This document shows, piece by piece, positions 23,251 through 33,685 of a stretch of 64,000 bases of DNA. The stretch spans positions 255,434 through 319,433 of the forward strand of contig CAWEYO010000018.1 in NCBI GenBank assembly GCA_963813315.1. Direction: 5' to 3'. Position numbers and translations under genes: made by a program. Origin of the DNA: CAWEYO01 sp963813315 (GTDB lineage Bacteria > Pseudomonadota > Alphaproteobacteria > Rhizobiales > Rhizobiaceae). Each line of letters begins with the position of its first letter. Within the stretch, counting starts at the first letter, position 1. The notes under the pieces were generated by a model. That model was given only the letters and a program-made list of their open reading frames with translations. It had not been told where the DNA came from and made no database searches.

Positions 23251-26200
23251 GACCGCCGCCGAAGCTGCCAGTTTCCTGGAAGAGCTCGCGCGTCTGGAAG
23301 TTCAGTTGTGGGTGGAGGGCAGGGACCTTCGGTTTCGCAGCCCACCGGGGGTGTTGACCTCCGAGCTACGCACGCGGATTTCGGGGAATCGGGCCTCGCT
23401 CGTTGCTTACCTCGAGGCCAAAGCTAGTTCCGACGCCGGCGCACCGCCGACATCTGCTGCCCATGGCGTTCACGATGCTCCGAAGAGGACCGTGGACGAA
23501 GACGTTGGAGAGCGGATCGCTACCCGACGCGATGAATTGATCGAAGCAGGGTCGGCTCCCGCTTCTGGATCGGTCGAAATCCTCAGCGTCGGTCGCCTCG
23601 GCGACCAGCCCCTTTCATACAATCAGCGGCGCCTGTGGTTCATGAAACAAATGGATCCGGACAGCGCCGTGTACAACATTCCGGCAGTCTTGCGCTTTCG
23701 TGGCATGCTGGACGTATCTGCGCTGGAGACAGCGCTGGACGTGGTCATCACGCGGCAAGAGAGCCTGCGCACACGCTTCGTGGCGGTGGACGGCAGCCCC
23801 CGCTGCGTCGTCGAGCCCCATGCGGACATCGAGCTCGCTAAGGTCGACTTGAGCGATGTCCCTGTCGCGAATCGCGAACAGGAAGCCACCGCTCGTGCGC
23901 TCGAGACGATGCATCGGCCCTTCGATCTTAGTCGCTGCCCGCTGCTGCGCGTGCAATTGCTGCGACTGGAGGCCGACCATCACATTCTCGTTTGCGTGGT
24001 CGACCACATTGTGGCGGATGGCATTTCTATCGGCATCCTGATGCGCGAGTGGCTCGAGCAGTACGCCCGCTACATCGTGGGGGAGAAAGGGCCACAACCG
24101 CCGCTGCGCTACCAGTACGTCGACTATGCGGATTGGGAAGGTCGCCAGTCCGCCGCCGGCGCGCTTGAAAAGAATCTCGCTTACTGGAGGGGCCAGCTCG
24201 CGGGCCTTCCTCCAGCCCTGCAGCTTCCCACGGACCGGCCCCGCCCGCCAGTGCAAACCTACGTGGGCGCACGCGCCTCCGCTACTCTTTCCGAAGAGGA
24301 GACTCGACGAATCAAAGAGCTTGCGCGACGTGAAGGCGCCACGCTCTTCATGGTGCTGATGAGTGCATTCCAGGCGCTGCTTCACCGATATACGTTTGAT
24401 ACGGACATCCCCGTGGGCACTGCCGTCGCCAACCGCGGGCGCTCCGAGTTCACGAATGTCGTCGGCTTCTTCGCGAACACTATCGTGATGCGTGGAAACT
24501 TCCGAGGAAGCCCGACCGTCCGCGAGGCCATCGGGCGGGCACGCGAGATGGCGCTGCACGCCTTCGCGCACGAAGACATGCCGTTTGACGTGCTAGTGGA
24601 CGCGATCGCTCCCCGCCGCAGCCTCGAACACTCGCCGTTGTTTCAGGTGATGTTCGTCCTGCAGAGCGCGCCGGCCGGCGACATGCGCCTGCCGAACCTG
24701 CGGCTCGAGCAAGTGGAGCTCGCCCCGCGCACAGCGCGCTTCGACCTGGCAGTAGACGCCATCGACCGTGGGGGCCGGCTCAGTCTCTTCTTCGAATACA
24801 ACACCGATCTCTTCGACGGCGAGACGGTCGAGCGCATGGTGCAACACTACCGCGCGATGCTTGCCGGATATGTCTCGAACCCTGATACAGCCGTGGCGAG
24901 CGTGCCGTTAATGTCGGCGGACGAGCTGCGATTGCTGACGGTCGACTGGAATCGCACGCGGATGCCTCCCGATGACTTAGGTACGGTGCACAAGCTCTTC
25001 GAAGCCCAGGCCGCCAAAACCCCTGATGCGGTCGCCGTGCGATTCGAGGATTCGCTACTCACCTACGCAGAACTCAATGCGCGCTCCAATCAATTTGCCA
25101 GACGCTTGCGATCACTCGGAATTGGCCCAGGTTTCCTGGTTGCGCTGCACATAGAACGCTCATTGGATATGCTTATCACTCTGCTCGGTGTCCAGAAGGC
25201 AGGCGGAGCCTACGTACCGCTCGATCCCAGCCTCCCTGCGGAACGATTGAATTTCATGCTGACTGACTGCGGCGCGACGGTCTTAGTAGCCGTCGGCGCC
25301 ATGACTGCCGAACTGGCGGTCCCCGATGGTGTGCACTTGCTGGACCTTGAGGCAGAAGCACTCACGCTGGACGGCCTCGACTCGACCAATCTCGGAGCTA
25401 TCGCATGTCCAGCCGATGTGGCCTATGTCATCTACACGTCTGGGTCGACCGGGCAGCCCAAAGGCGTGGCTGTCTCGCACGGCTCACTGTCGAATTTTCT
25501 CTACTCGATGAAGCACGAACCAGGCCTTTCGGCAGACGACGTCGTTATGGCGGTGACCACAATTTCGTTCGATATCGCAGCTCTGGAACTCTACCTGCCT
25601 CTGTTGGTTGGGGCTCGCATTGAACTAGCATCTCGCGAGGTGGCGGCCGATGCCAGGGAACTCGCACAGTTGCTGTTCGCGAGCAACGCCACGGTTCTGC
25701 AGGCGACGCCGACGACGTGGCGACAGCTGGTGGAGATTGGCTGGCGCGGGCGCCAAGGCTTCCGTGCGTTGTGCGGCGGAGAGGCGTTACCACGTGATCT
25801 GGCCGACGCGGTACTGGAAAGGGTCCAAGAGCTGTGGAATTTATATGGTCCTACGGAAACGACCGTCTGGTCCACCGCCGAGCGAGTTCGAACGCGGGGC
25901 CAATGTGATCAGTATCGGTCGGCCTATAGCAGACACGCAAATTTACATCGTCGATCCGGCAGGCGAGCCGGTGCCAATCGGGATCCCGGGCGAAATATGC
26001 ATCGGGGGAGCGGGCGTAGCAATCGGATATCATCGGCTGCCTGAGCTGACAGCGCAGCGCTTCGTTGCCGATCACTTTTCTGCCCGGTCCGGCGCGCGGT
26101 TGTACCGGACCGGTGATCTAGGGCGTTGGGGCGGTGACGGCCGCTTATTTCATCTCGGCCGGCTGGACGATCAAGTGAAACTTCGCGGCTATCGCATTGA

Positions 26201-27632
26201 GTTGGGCGAGATTGAATCCGTGCTTCTGCAGCACCCCGCGGTCCGATCCTGTGTCATGGTTGTTCGTGAGGATCAATCGGGCGATCAGCGGATCGTTGCG
26301 TACATCGTCGCGGCCAAGAAATCGGCGGTACAGATCGACGAACTGCGGCGCCTGCTAAAGGCCAAGTTGCCACACTACATGATACCGTCAGCAATCGTGT
26401 CGATGGTGTCCTTCCCGCTCACGACTAGCGGGAAGATCGATCGTTCGGCCTTACCACCGCCGGAACCAAGTACTGTGCAATCCGAATGCATCAGCGCTGC
26501 TCCGAAAACGCAGACTGATAAAGTGTTGGCGGGTATCTGGAGTGAATTGCTTGGTGTCCAACAGGTGGGTATTCGCGACAATTTCTTCGATCTAGGTGGG
26601 CATTCACTATTGATAATTCGCTTGATCAATGAGGTTAGGAAAAGGCTGGGGTTTGCACTAAGGGTTAGCGAGGTATTGCAGAACCCCACGATCGAGCTCC
26701 TAGCGCGTCTAATAAGTGAGAGCCGTGCAACCGGGGCCGACCCTAGGGTTGTTCGGCTGCAGGAAGGCAGTCAGGGGACACCACTGTACTTCATTGGTGC
26801 TGGGCCGGACGAATCCGGTCTTGCAAAGATGATGGGTCAGGGTCAAGCAGTCTTTGGGACTGAAGTGCCGTTGCCGTTGGCGTGGATCAAGGCAGTCACC
26901 GAAGCTGAGACATCGGCCTTGCCTAATATTGAACAGTTGGTCGCTCCACATGTGGCGGCGCTAAGTGCTCATGTACGCTCGTCTTCGTTTATGTTGGCAG
27001 GTCACTCCTTCAAAGGAATCATCGCGGTTGAGGTTGCTCGGCAAATTCAGAGTCAGGGGGGGCGAGTGGAGGCCGTCCTATTGTTCGATACCTGGGCCAG
27101 ACTTCCGCGTTTTTCTGACCTTGTCCGATACTTTCGACAGCAGGACCGGGAGTCAGATCCGAGCCAGCCTTTATCTCTTCGTCGTTTACGAGCAATGTCT
27201 ACGTACTTAAGAAAGTCGTTCCTTGTTGGCATGTTGGTGGCGCGGCACGTGGCAAAATCGATTTTGCATGCGCTGCTGCGCAAGTCGAAGCTGACTGTTT
27301 TCCTTGACGAGAACGGCGTGCCGATTGAATGGAAGGTTATTAGTCGCCTGCAGGATAATATAATGAAGACATACCAACCTCCACGGACGAGCGTCAAAGG
27401 CGTGCTTTTTCGGGCAGGTAATGAAAACGAAGTTATTGACGGTATTTTGGGTGAAGATATGGGGTGGACCGAAGTTTTTGGCGGAGGTCTTAAGGTGATC
27501 ACCACAACGGGGAATCACCTTTCGATGATCCGATCAAGCGAGCATAAAAGGACTTTGGCAGAAGCGATCAAGGAGCACTTGAGCAATCCAGCTGGAGCAA
27601 CGGTTGCTACCCTGGTTTCTTTGTTTACCTGA
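23150..27632 (+). CDS. Non-ribosomal peptide synthetase: docking-C-A(Gly)-T-TE, one frameshift
   Basis: One NRPS module read in two frames (23150 to about 25886, then to 27632). Domains in order are as follows. A TubC-type N-terminal docking domain lies at about residues 37-92. The condensation domain spans 147-590, with catalytic His 286 in DHIVADG. The adenylation domain starts near 611, with YTSGSTGQPKG at 762, NLYGPTETT at 897, and YRTGDLGRW and TTSGKIDR after the shift. The carrier domain DLGGHSLL has its Ser at 26604. The thioesterase has GHSFKG with its Ser at 27006. Specificity residues D808, I809, L812, Q851, L874, G876, L898, V906, W907 plus Lys read DILQLGLVWK, a glycine-type code. 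Dropping one G near 25886 restores ...TAERFERGANV. The 3' part is lower in GC than the rest. The gene is probably the terminal, product-releasing step of the cluster. Confidence 0.9.
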
Positions 27633-27874
27633 TTCACTGAAGACGAATGCAAGGTTCGATCTCCGCCGGCAACGTGCGCTGAGCGTCAACGATCGCGAAT
27701 GACGAAAGCGAACGCGCCGCGGCCAGCGCTACCGACGTGGCCGACATCGAGATCGAAGCGTGACGGCGGCTTTCGACGCCCTCCACCCTTGTTCTGCGTT
27801 ACCACATTGTGGGTACGCTTGGCTGGCGGATCTCCGTTCTATTCAGGCGTAGGTAGTCGGGCCGGTGACGACGA
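27633..27874. other. Non-coding gap after the NRPS gene
   Basis: No intact gene or clear signal. The sequence runs directly into a transposase remnant, so it may be the decayed 5' part of the same insertion sequence, but I cannot match it. Confidence 0.4.
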
Positions 27875-28007
27875 CAGGTGGTGTCGCTGCCGCTTGCTCG
27901 CGACAAGGTCCCGGTAGCGGCGGGTCTGCGGCTGTTTTTGCCAGAAAGCTGGACGAGCGATCTTGCTCGCCTTGAGCATGCCAGAGTGCCGGAGATATGG
28001 CGCGACG
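27875..28007 (+). pseudogene. Transposase fragment, IS4/IS701-like
   Basis: A frame of about 44 residues reads QVVSLPLARDKVPVAAGLRL and then FLPESWTSDLARLEHARVPE. This matches the segment after the first catalytic Asp of IS701/IS4-type DDE transposases, which typically read LPVxxRLYLPESWTxDPxRxxxAGVPE. Stops lie just before it and the frame breaks where repeat copy B begins. It is therefore a remnant, truncated at both ends, and it marks past mobile-element activity at the NRPS/PKS junction. Confidence 0.55.
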
Positions 28008-28254
28008 ATTGCCACAATTTTTCCGGGCGCGGGTGTAAGGAGCTAGTCCGTTAGGCTTAAAACGCGTCGCAGATACCCCCCTTTGCCCTGCTTGCCGAAG
28101 CGCCTAAATCGTTGAGAAATTGACAGCACAATTTCAACTGGGGCGGCCTACGCATGGCGTTCAGAGACGAAGCATGGACAAGTTCTCCTAAGCCCGCCTT
28201 GTCGCTGCGGCGAAGAGCCGTGTTCGCCAAAATTCAGGGCGAACCTGCCCTTAT
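28008..28254 (+). repeat. Duplicated promoter and leader region, copy B (before TEII-PKS operon)
   Basis: The second copy of 23006-23250, offset by about 5004 bases. It carries the same upstream region, the ATG at 28154 and the first 33 codons of the NRPS gene. After that the sequence diverges completely. It is the only obvious promoter for the thioesterase and PKS genes. Confidence 0.85.
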
Positions 28255-28432
28255 CATCCGGCGTGCCCAGTTCTTGCAGGCATTGAATGTGCTTTTTGAC
28301 AGGGCCAGTGGCGACAACTCCGTTAGATCGCCGCAACCTGCAATTGTTTCTGAATTTCTTCGTTCTGCTATCCCAATGTCGTTTATGCCGCAGCTATGCT
28401 TCGGCAAATGCGCGGCGGGCGACCAGCCATGA
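28154..28432 (+). CDS. Truncated NRPS-leader ORF, translationally coupled to the thioesterase
   Basis: A 92-residue frame. Its first 33 residues match the N-terminus of the NRPS (MAFRDEAWT..., RRAVFAKIQGEPA) before the docking domain. The rest resembles nothing I recognise. The stop overlaps the thioesterase ATG as ATGA (28429-28432), the same coupling seen between the PKS genes. It is either a remnant left by the duplication or a leader peptide that delivers ribosomes to the thioesterase. No catalytic domain is present. Confidence 0.6.
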   Translation: MAFRDEAWTSSPKPALSLRRRAVFAKIQGEPALIIRRAQFLQALNVLFDRASGDNSVRSPQPAIVSEFLRSAIPMSFMPQLCFGKCAAGDQP

Positions 28433-29199
28433 GGGATGCCGGTCTTTTTCGCCCTGCTCCACGGCTCAATCCGGCATTGCGACTTGTCTGTTTTCCTTTC
28501 GCCGGTGCCGGCGCAGCCGCGTATCGCCTGTGGCCACGACATTTACCGTCTTCGATTGATGTGATCACCGTGCATCCGGCGGGGCGGGCGCACCGATTGC
28601 GGGAACCGCCTCTCCGCCGCGTCGAGGCTATGGCGAAAGCATACCTCGACGATCTTGAGCCGGTGCTCGACCGCCCGGTGGCGCTTTTCGGACACAGCCT
28701 CGGTGCGATCGTGGCCACCGAATGCGCGCGCATTCTTCAGGCACGAGGCAGTGAACCGATCCATCTGTTTGTTTCGTCCAGGCCGGCCTTGCGCGCCGAA
28801 TCGCAAATGATCCACCTTCTGCCCGATCGCGAGTTCATTGCCGCCATGAACCGGCGCTACCAAGGCATACCCGCCGAGATATTGAACCATCCGGACCTCC
28901 TGGAACTGCTTCTCCCAGCTTTGCGAGCCGATGTCGAAGCGCTGGAGACGTTTCGCTGCAAGCCGGAGGCGCCGAAGCTCACTTGTCCGACGACGGTGTT
29001 CGGCGGTTCGCTGGACCGCGCGGTGTCGGTTGCCGACCTGGAATCCCTGCGCGACGAAGTCGCCGGTCCGTACCGCATCCGCATGTTCCCTGGCGACCAT
29101 TTTTACATCGAGCCGCAGCGCGAGAACCTACTGGCAGAGATCCACGGGGCCCTTGCGACGATCTTGAACGAGGTGTCAGAGAGGGTGGTTCCGGCATGA
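28429..29199 (+). CDS. Type II thioesterase (stand-alone, NRPS/PKS editing)
   Basis: A 256-residue alpha/beta hydrolase of the TEII family. It has VCFPFAGAGAAAYRLWP near the N-terminus, the nucleophile elbow FGHSLGAIVATE, and the C-terminal catalytic His in FPGDHFYIE. In PKS/NRPS clusters these enzymes remove wrong or stalled acyl groups from carrier proteins. Start ATG 28429 is chosen for its ATGA overlap with the preceding small frame. An in-frame ATG at 28396 is also possible. Its stop overlaps the PKS1 start as ATGA, so it is co-translated with the assembly line. Confidence 0.92.
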   Translation: MRDAGLFRPAPRLNPALRLVCFPFAGAGAAAYRLWPRHLPSSIDVITVHPAGRAHRLREPPLRRVEAMAKAYLDDLEPVLDRPVALFGHSLGAIVATECARILQARGSEPIHLFVSSRPALRAESQMIHLLPDREFIAAMNRRYQGIPAEILNHPDLLELLLPALRADVEALETFRCKPEAPKLTCPTTVFGGSLDRAVSVADLESLRDEVAGPYRIRMFPGDHFYIEPQRENLLAEIHGALATILNEVSERVVPA

Positions 29200-32100
29200 G
29201 TGAAGCGGACACCCGGTCTGTCGCAATAGTCGGAATAGGTTGTCGCCTTCCAGGCGGCGCTGACGATCCCGAGCAATTCTGGACCATGCTGTGCGAAGGC
29301 AGCCAGGCCATCGGCGATATCCCGGCCGATCGGATCGATTTGCGGCGCTATTACGATGCCGCGCCGCAGACGCCAGGCAAGACGATCGCTCGCTACGGCG
29401 GCTATCTGAAGGACATCGACCAATTCGATCCAGAGTTCTTCGCGATCTCTCCACGGGAGGCCGAGCGCATCGATCCCCAGCAGCGGCTCTTGCTGGAGAC
29501 CTCCTGGGAAGCGCTCGAGAACGCCGGGATCAACGCGGCGTCGCTCGTCGGGGGGCGGGTCGGCGTCTATGTCGGTCAATGGCTTTCGGATTTCGAGCAG
29601 CGGCTGTCACTGCGTCCCGACGAGCTCGACTTCGCCATGACGCTCGGCAGCGGCCGTTACGCCGCGTCCGGCCGTATCGCCTATGTTTTAGGTCTGCGCG
29701 GTCCGACGCTCACGCTCGATACCGCGTGCTCTTCCTCGCTTTACGCGGTGCATCTGGCGGTCCAGAGTCTGAGGTCCGGCGAAACCAGCTTGGCGCTTGC
29801 CGGCGGCGCCAACGTCATCCTGGCGCCGCACATTCACATCGCCTACTCGCAAAGCGGCATGATGGCGCCTGATGGGCGCTGCAAGTTCGGCGACGCGGCC
29901 GCGGATGGTTATGTCCGCAGCGAAGGGGCAGCGGTCCTCGTGCTCAAGCGGCTCGATGCCGCTTTGCAGGACGGAGATCGCATTCACGCGGTGATCCGGG
30001 GCTCGGCAGTCAACAATGACGGCGGGTCGAGTGGCTCGATGGGGACGCCCAGCCTGGTGGGACAGACCGAGCTTGTGCGCGGCGCGGCCGTCGATGCCGG
30101 CGTCGATCCGCGCGAGGTCTCCTATGTCGAAGCGCATGGCACCGGAACGCGCGCTGGCGACGGCGTTGAGATTGCCGCTCTGGCGGCTGCGCTCGGAGAA
30201 GGTCGCACCCAGCCGTTGCTCGTTGGATCCGTCAAGACGAATATCGGCCACACCGAGTCCGTCGCTGGCGTCGCAGGCGTTATCAAGACCGCGCTCATGG
30301 TACGCGAGGGGTTCATTCCGCGGAGTTTGAATCTCGACACTCCGAATCCGGCAATTCCGTGGGACCGGATTCCGGTCGCCGTTGCACGTGATGCGAAGTC
30401 GTGGCCGTCGCAGGCGCGGCGTCTGGCGGGCGTGAGCGGCTTCGGCATTTCCGGCGCAAACGCGCATGTGATCGTGGAAGCGCCTCCGCCGCCGGCCAAC
30501 GCCCCCACGGACACGCCGCTGCCGATCCTGCTGCTCTCGGCCCACAACGAGGCCGCGTTGCGCGCTCGGGCGGCAGATATCGCTGCGCAGCTCGCTTCGC
30601 CCAAGGCTCCCGCGCTCGACGACCTTCTTCGTTTTCAGCGGACCCGTAGCACCGCGCTCGGCAGCCGTGCCGCTTTCCTCGCCGACGATCCGGCCCGACT
30701 GCGCGATGCGCTGATTGCCTTCGCCGACGGTGGTCCGGCCTTTGCCGAGGGCTCGGCGGATCCGCGCCGGCCTGCCAAGCTCGCGCTGGTGTTCCCCGGT
30801 CAGGGCGGCCAGTGGGTGGGCATGGCGCGCTCGCTGCTGGCGTCCGACCCAATCTTCCGCGGCGTTGTCGAGCGGGCGGACGCGGTCGTCCGTGCGCAAA
30901 CCGGCCATTCACTACTGGAGCAGATCAGCCTCGACGCAGATGCGGCCGGGTATCTTGGTAACCGCATCGATGTGGTGCAGCCCATGCTCGCCGCGCTTTC
31001 GATTGCCTACGCCGAATTGCTGCAGGCGAACGGCCTCGAGGTCGACGCCGTCGTCGGGCACAGCATGGGCGAGGCGGCTGCCGCGCATATGGCGGGCGCG
31101 ATCTCATTCGAGGACGCACTCAGGATCGTGTGCCGCCGCAGCGCACTGATGCGCGAAAAGAACGGCCTGGGCGCGATGGCGCTGGTCGATCTTCCCGCGC
31201 CCGAAACGGCCGCCGCATTTGCCGGGCAGGAGGCGCATGTTTCGATCGCAGCGACCAACAGTCCGCGCTCCTGCATCATTTCTGGCGACAAGGACGCGGT
31301 GGCCACGCTGGTCGAGCGGTTCAATGTCTCGGGCGTGTTCAGCAAGCTCGTCAAAGTCGACGTCGCCTCGCACAGCCCGCACATGGAGGAGCCCGCGCGC
31401 GAGCTTGGCAGAGCGCTCGCCGGGCTGTCGACGTCGCCAACACGAAAGACCTTTGTCTCCGCGGTGATTGGCGACACTGCCGAAGGCGAAAGTCTGGGCG
31501 CGGCATACTGGGCACGCAACCTGCGCGAGCCGGTTCGCTTTGCCGATGCGCTCGCGGCACTGGCGCGTGATGGCGTTAAGGTTTTCGTCGAGCTCGGCCC
31601 GCATCCGACACTCGTTCCCTCGATTGAACAGACGCTCGCGGACGCGACGGCAGTGCCATGCGGGCGGCGAGGTGAAGACGAGACGCAGGCCTTGCTCGGG
31701 GTGCTGGCGAGTGCGTGGTGTGCCGGCGCGCGCGTCGAGTGGGGCAGAAACGCCACGCATCCGGCGCGCGTGATCGAAATGCCTCGCTATCCGTGGCAAA
31801 GGCGGCGGCTCTGGGTGGAAACGGCGGAGCTGGCGCGGACCAATCTCGGCGCGGGCGCTGTGCGACGCGGGCCAGATGAGGAGGCGCGAAACTGGCTGCA
31901 CCGTCTGGTCTGGCGCGAAGGGTGGCCACGCCGTCCGCTACCGAGCCTTCCACCAGCGTGCAATGGCTGCTGCTCGGCGACTGCCCGGACCTGGCGGACC
32001 GCCTGCGGGAAAGTGGCGCTGAAATCGACGTTGCACCGCTCAGCGAGCTTGAGACACGGCTTGGCGGGCTTGCGGCAGGCCGGCCTCACAATGTGATAAT

Positions 32101-33685
32101 CGCGGCGCCAGCGGGGAGTGCTGCTCCGTTCCTGCCTGTACGCGCTGCGCAGAGCGTTGCGCGTGGCGTAGCGGCGCGACTGTGGTTCGTCACGCGCGGC
32201 GCGCAGAGTCCCGTGGGGGTGGCGCGGGTCGATATCGATCACGCCGCGCTCTGGGGTGCTGCGCGAGTCCTGTCGGACGAGAGGCCAGACCTCTGGGGAG
32301 GGCTTTTGGATCTACCGGCGGAACCGGATTTGGACAGCATCGCCCGTGCGGCCACGTTCCTGAAGGTGCCGGGCGGCGAGGATCAGGCGGCGCTTCGCGA
32401 CGGCCGAGCATTCCTGCCGCGCATCGCCCCGGCAAGCGACGCGCCCGGCACGGCGCTGCAATGGCGTGCCGACTGCGCCTACTTGCTGACGGGCGGCTTC
32501 GGCGATGTCGGTCTGGCGATCGCGCGCGCCATGATCGAGGAAGGCGCCCGCCGCCTCGTTCTCGTCGGCCGTACCGGGCTTCCGCCGCGTCGTGACTGGG
32601 CCGCGCTGGACCCCAACTCCACGCTCGGCAAGCGTACAGCGGCGGTTCGCGCCCTGGAGGCGATGGGCGCCGCGATTCACTGCGTTTCGCTCGACACTTC
32701 GGACGAGCGGGGCGTTCGGCGGTTCCTCGACGACTATGCAGCCGATGGCTGGCCTCCCATACGCGGGGTCGTTCATCTTGCGGCTGTGCTGGATCGCCGT
32801 TTGATCAGCGAAACCACGACTGCCGACTTCGAAGCGGCGATCGCTTCGAAGTTGCGCAGCGCGGAGGTGCTCGATCGGCTCCTGCCGGATCTTGATTGCT
32901 TTGTGCTGTTTTCGTCTATGAGCACATTCCTGCCGCAGCCTGGCATGGCCGGCTATGTCGCCGCCAATGCAGGGCTGGAGGCGCTAGCACTTGATCGGCG
33001 TGCGCGGGGCGCTGCAGCGTCGGTCATCGTGTGGGGCCATTGGCACGGGGCGGGCATGATCAGCGGCGGCACTGGCGAAACGCTCATCGCCGAATTGGCG
33101 CAACGTGGCCTGCACGCATTCAAGCCGAAGCAGGGTGCCGCGTTGTTCAGTTGGGCCGCTGGACGCACTGAGTCGTGGATTGCTGTCGCACCAATCGATT
33201 GGGCCACTTATGCCAAGGCGCGCCTTGGCCGCGGCGAGCCCATGCTGCGCGAGGTCAAGGGCGCGGCAGAAGGCGGCGGCCTTGCTGAGCGTCTCGGCGC
33301 CGCGGAAGGGCCGGAGCGCAGGGCGCTCATCGCGGCCGCGATCGTCGATGCGCTGGCGCGGACCTTGCAGCTTTCGTCGGGCAAGGTTGATCAGACACGC
33401 GAGTTCGGCACGATGGGATTGACATCGCTGCTTGCGATGGAGTTTCGCAACAGGCTGGAGCGGGCGCTTGGCCGCGCGCTGCCGGCGACGCTGGCGTGGA
33501 ACTATCCAACAGTGCGCGCGCTCGCGGACCATCTCGCTGGTGATGCGGGCGCGTCGACAGTTTCGGCCACAGTCACGCCGATCCCCTCGATCCAACTTAG
33601 CACACGGCTTGGTGCCGTCGCCGAAATGTCGGACGCCGATGCGCTCGTCGCGTTGCGCGCACGCCGTCGAAGGGGGGCCTCATGA
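29196..33685 (+). CDS. Type I PKS 1: KS-AT-KR-ACP, one frameshift
   Basis: One PKS module. The KS begins almost at the start (SVAIVGIGCRLPGG) with active Cys at 29727 in DTACSSSL and His motifs VEAHGTGT and KTNIGHTES. The AT has its Ser at 31062 in GHSMGE. Its specificity box reads VASH, not the malonyl HAFH. The KR has LLTGGFGDVG near 32485 and catalytic Tyr in AGYVAANAGLE. The ACP has its Ser at 33425 in MGLTSLL. There is no DH, ER or MT, so the module leaves a beta-hydroxyl. The frame changes near 31918: one more G in the GGG run would join ...WREG to VATPSATEP. The protein lacks the N-terminal docking helix seen on PKS2, 3 and 6. Start and stop overlap the neighbours by ATGA. Confidence 0.92.
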
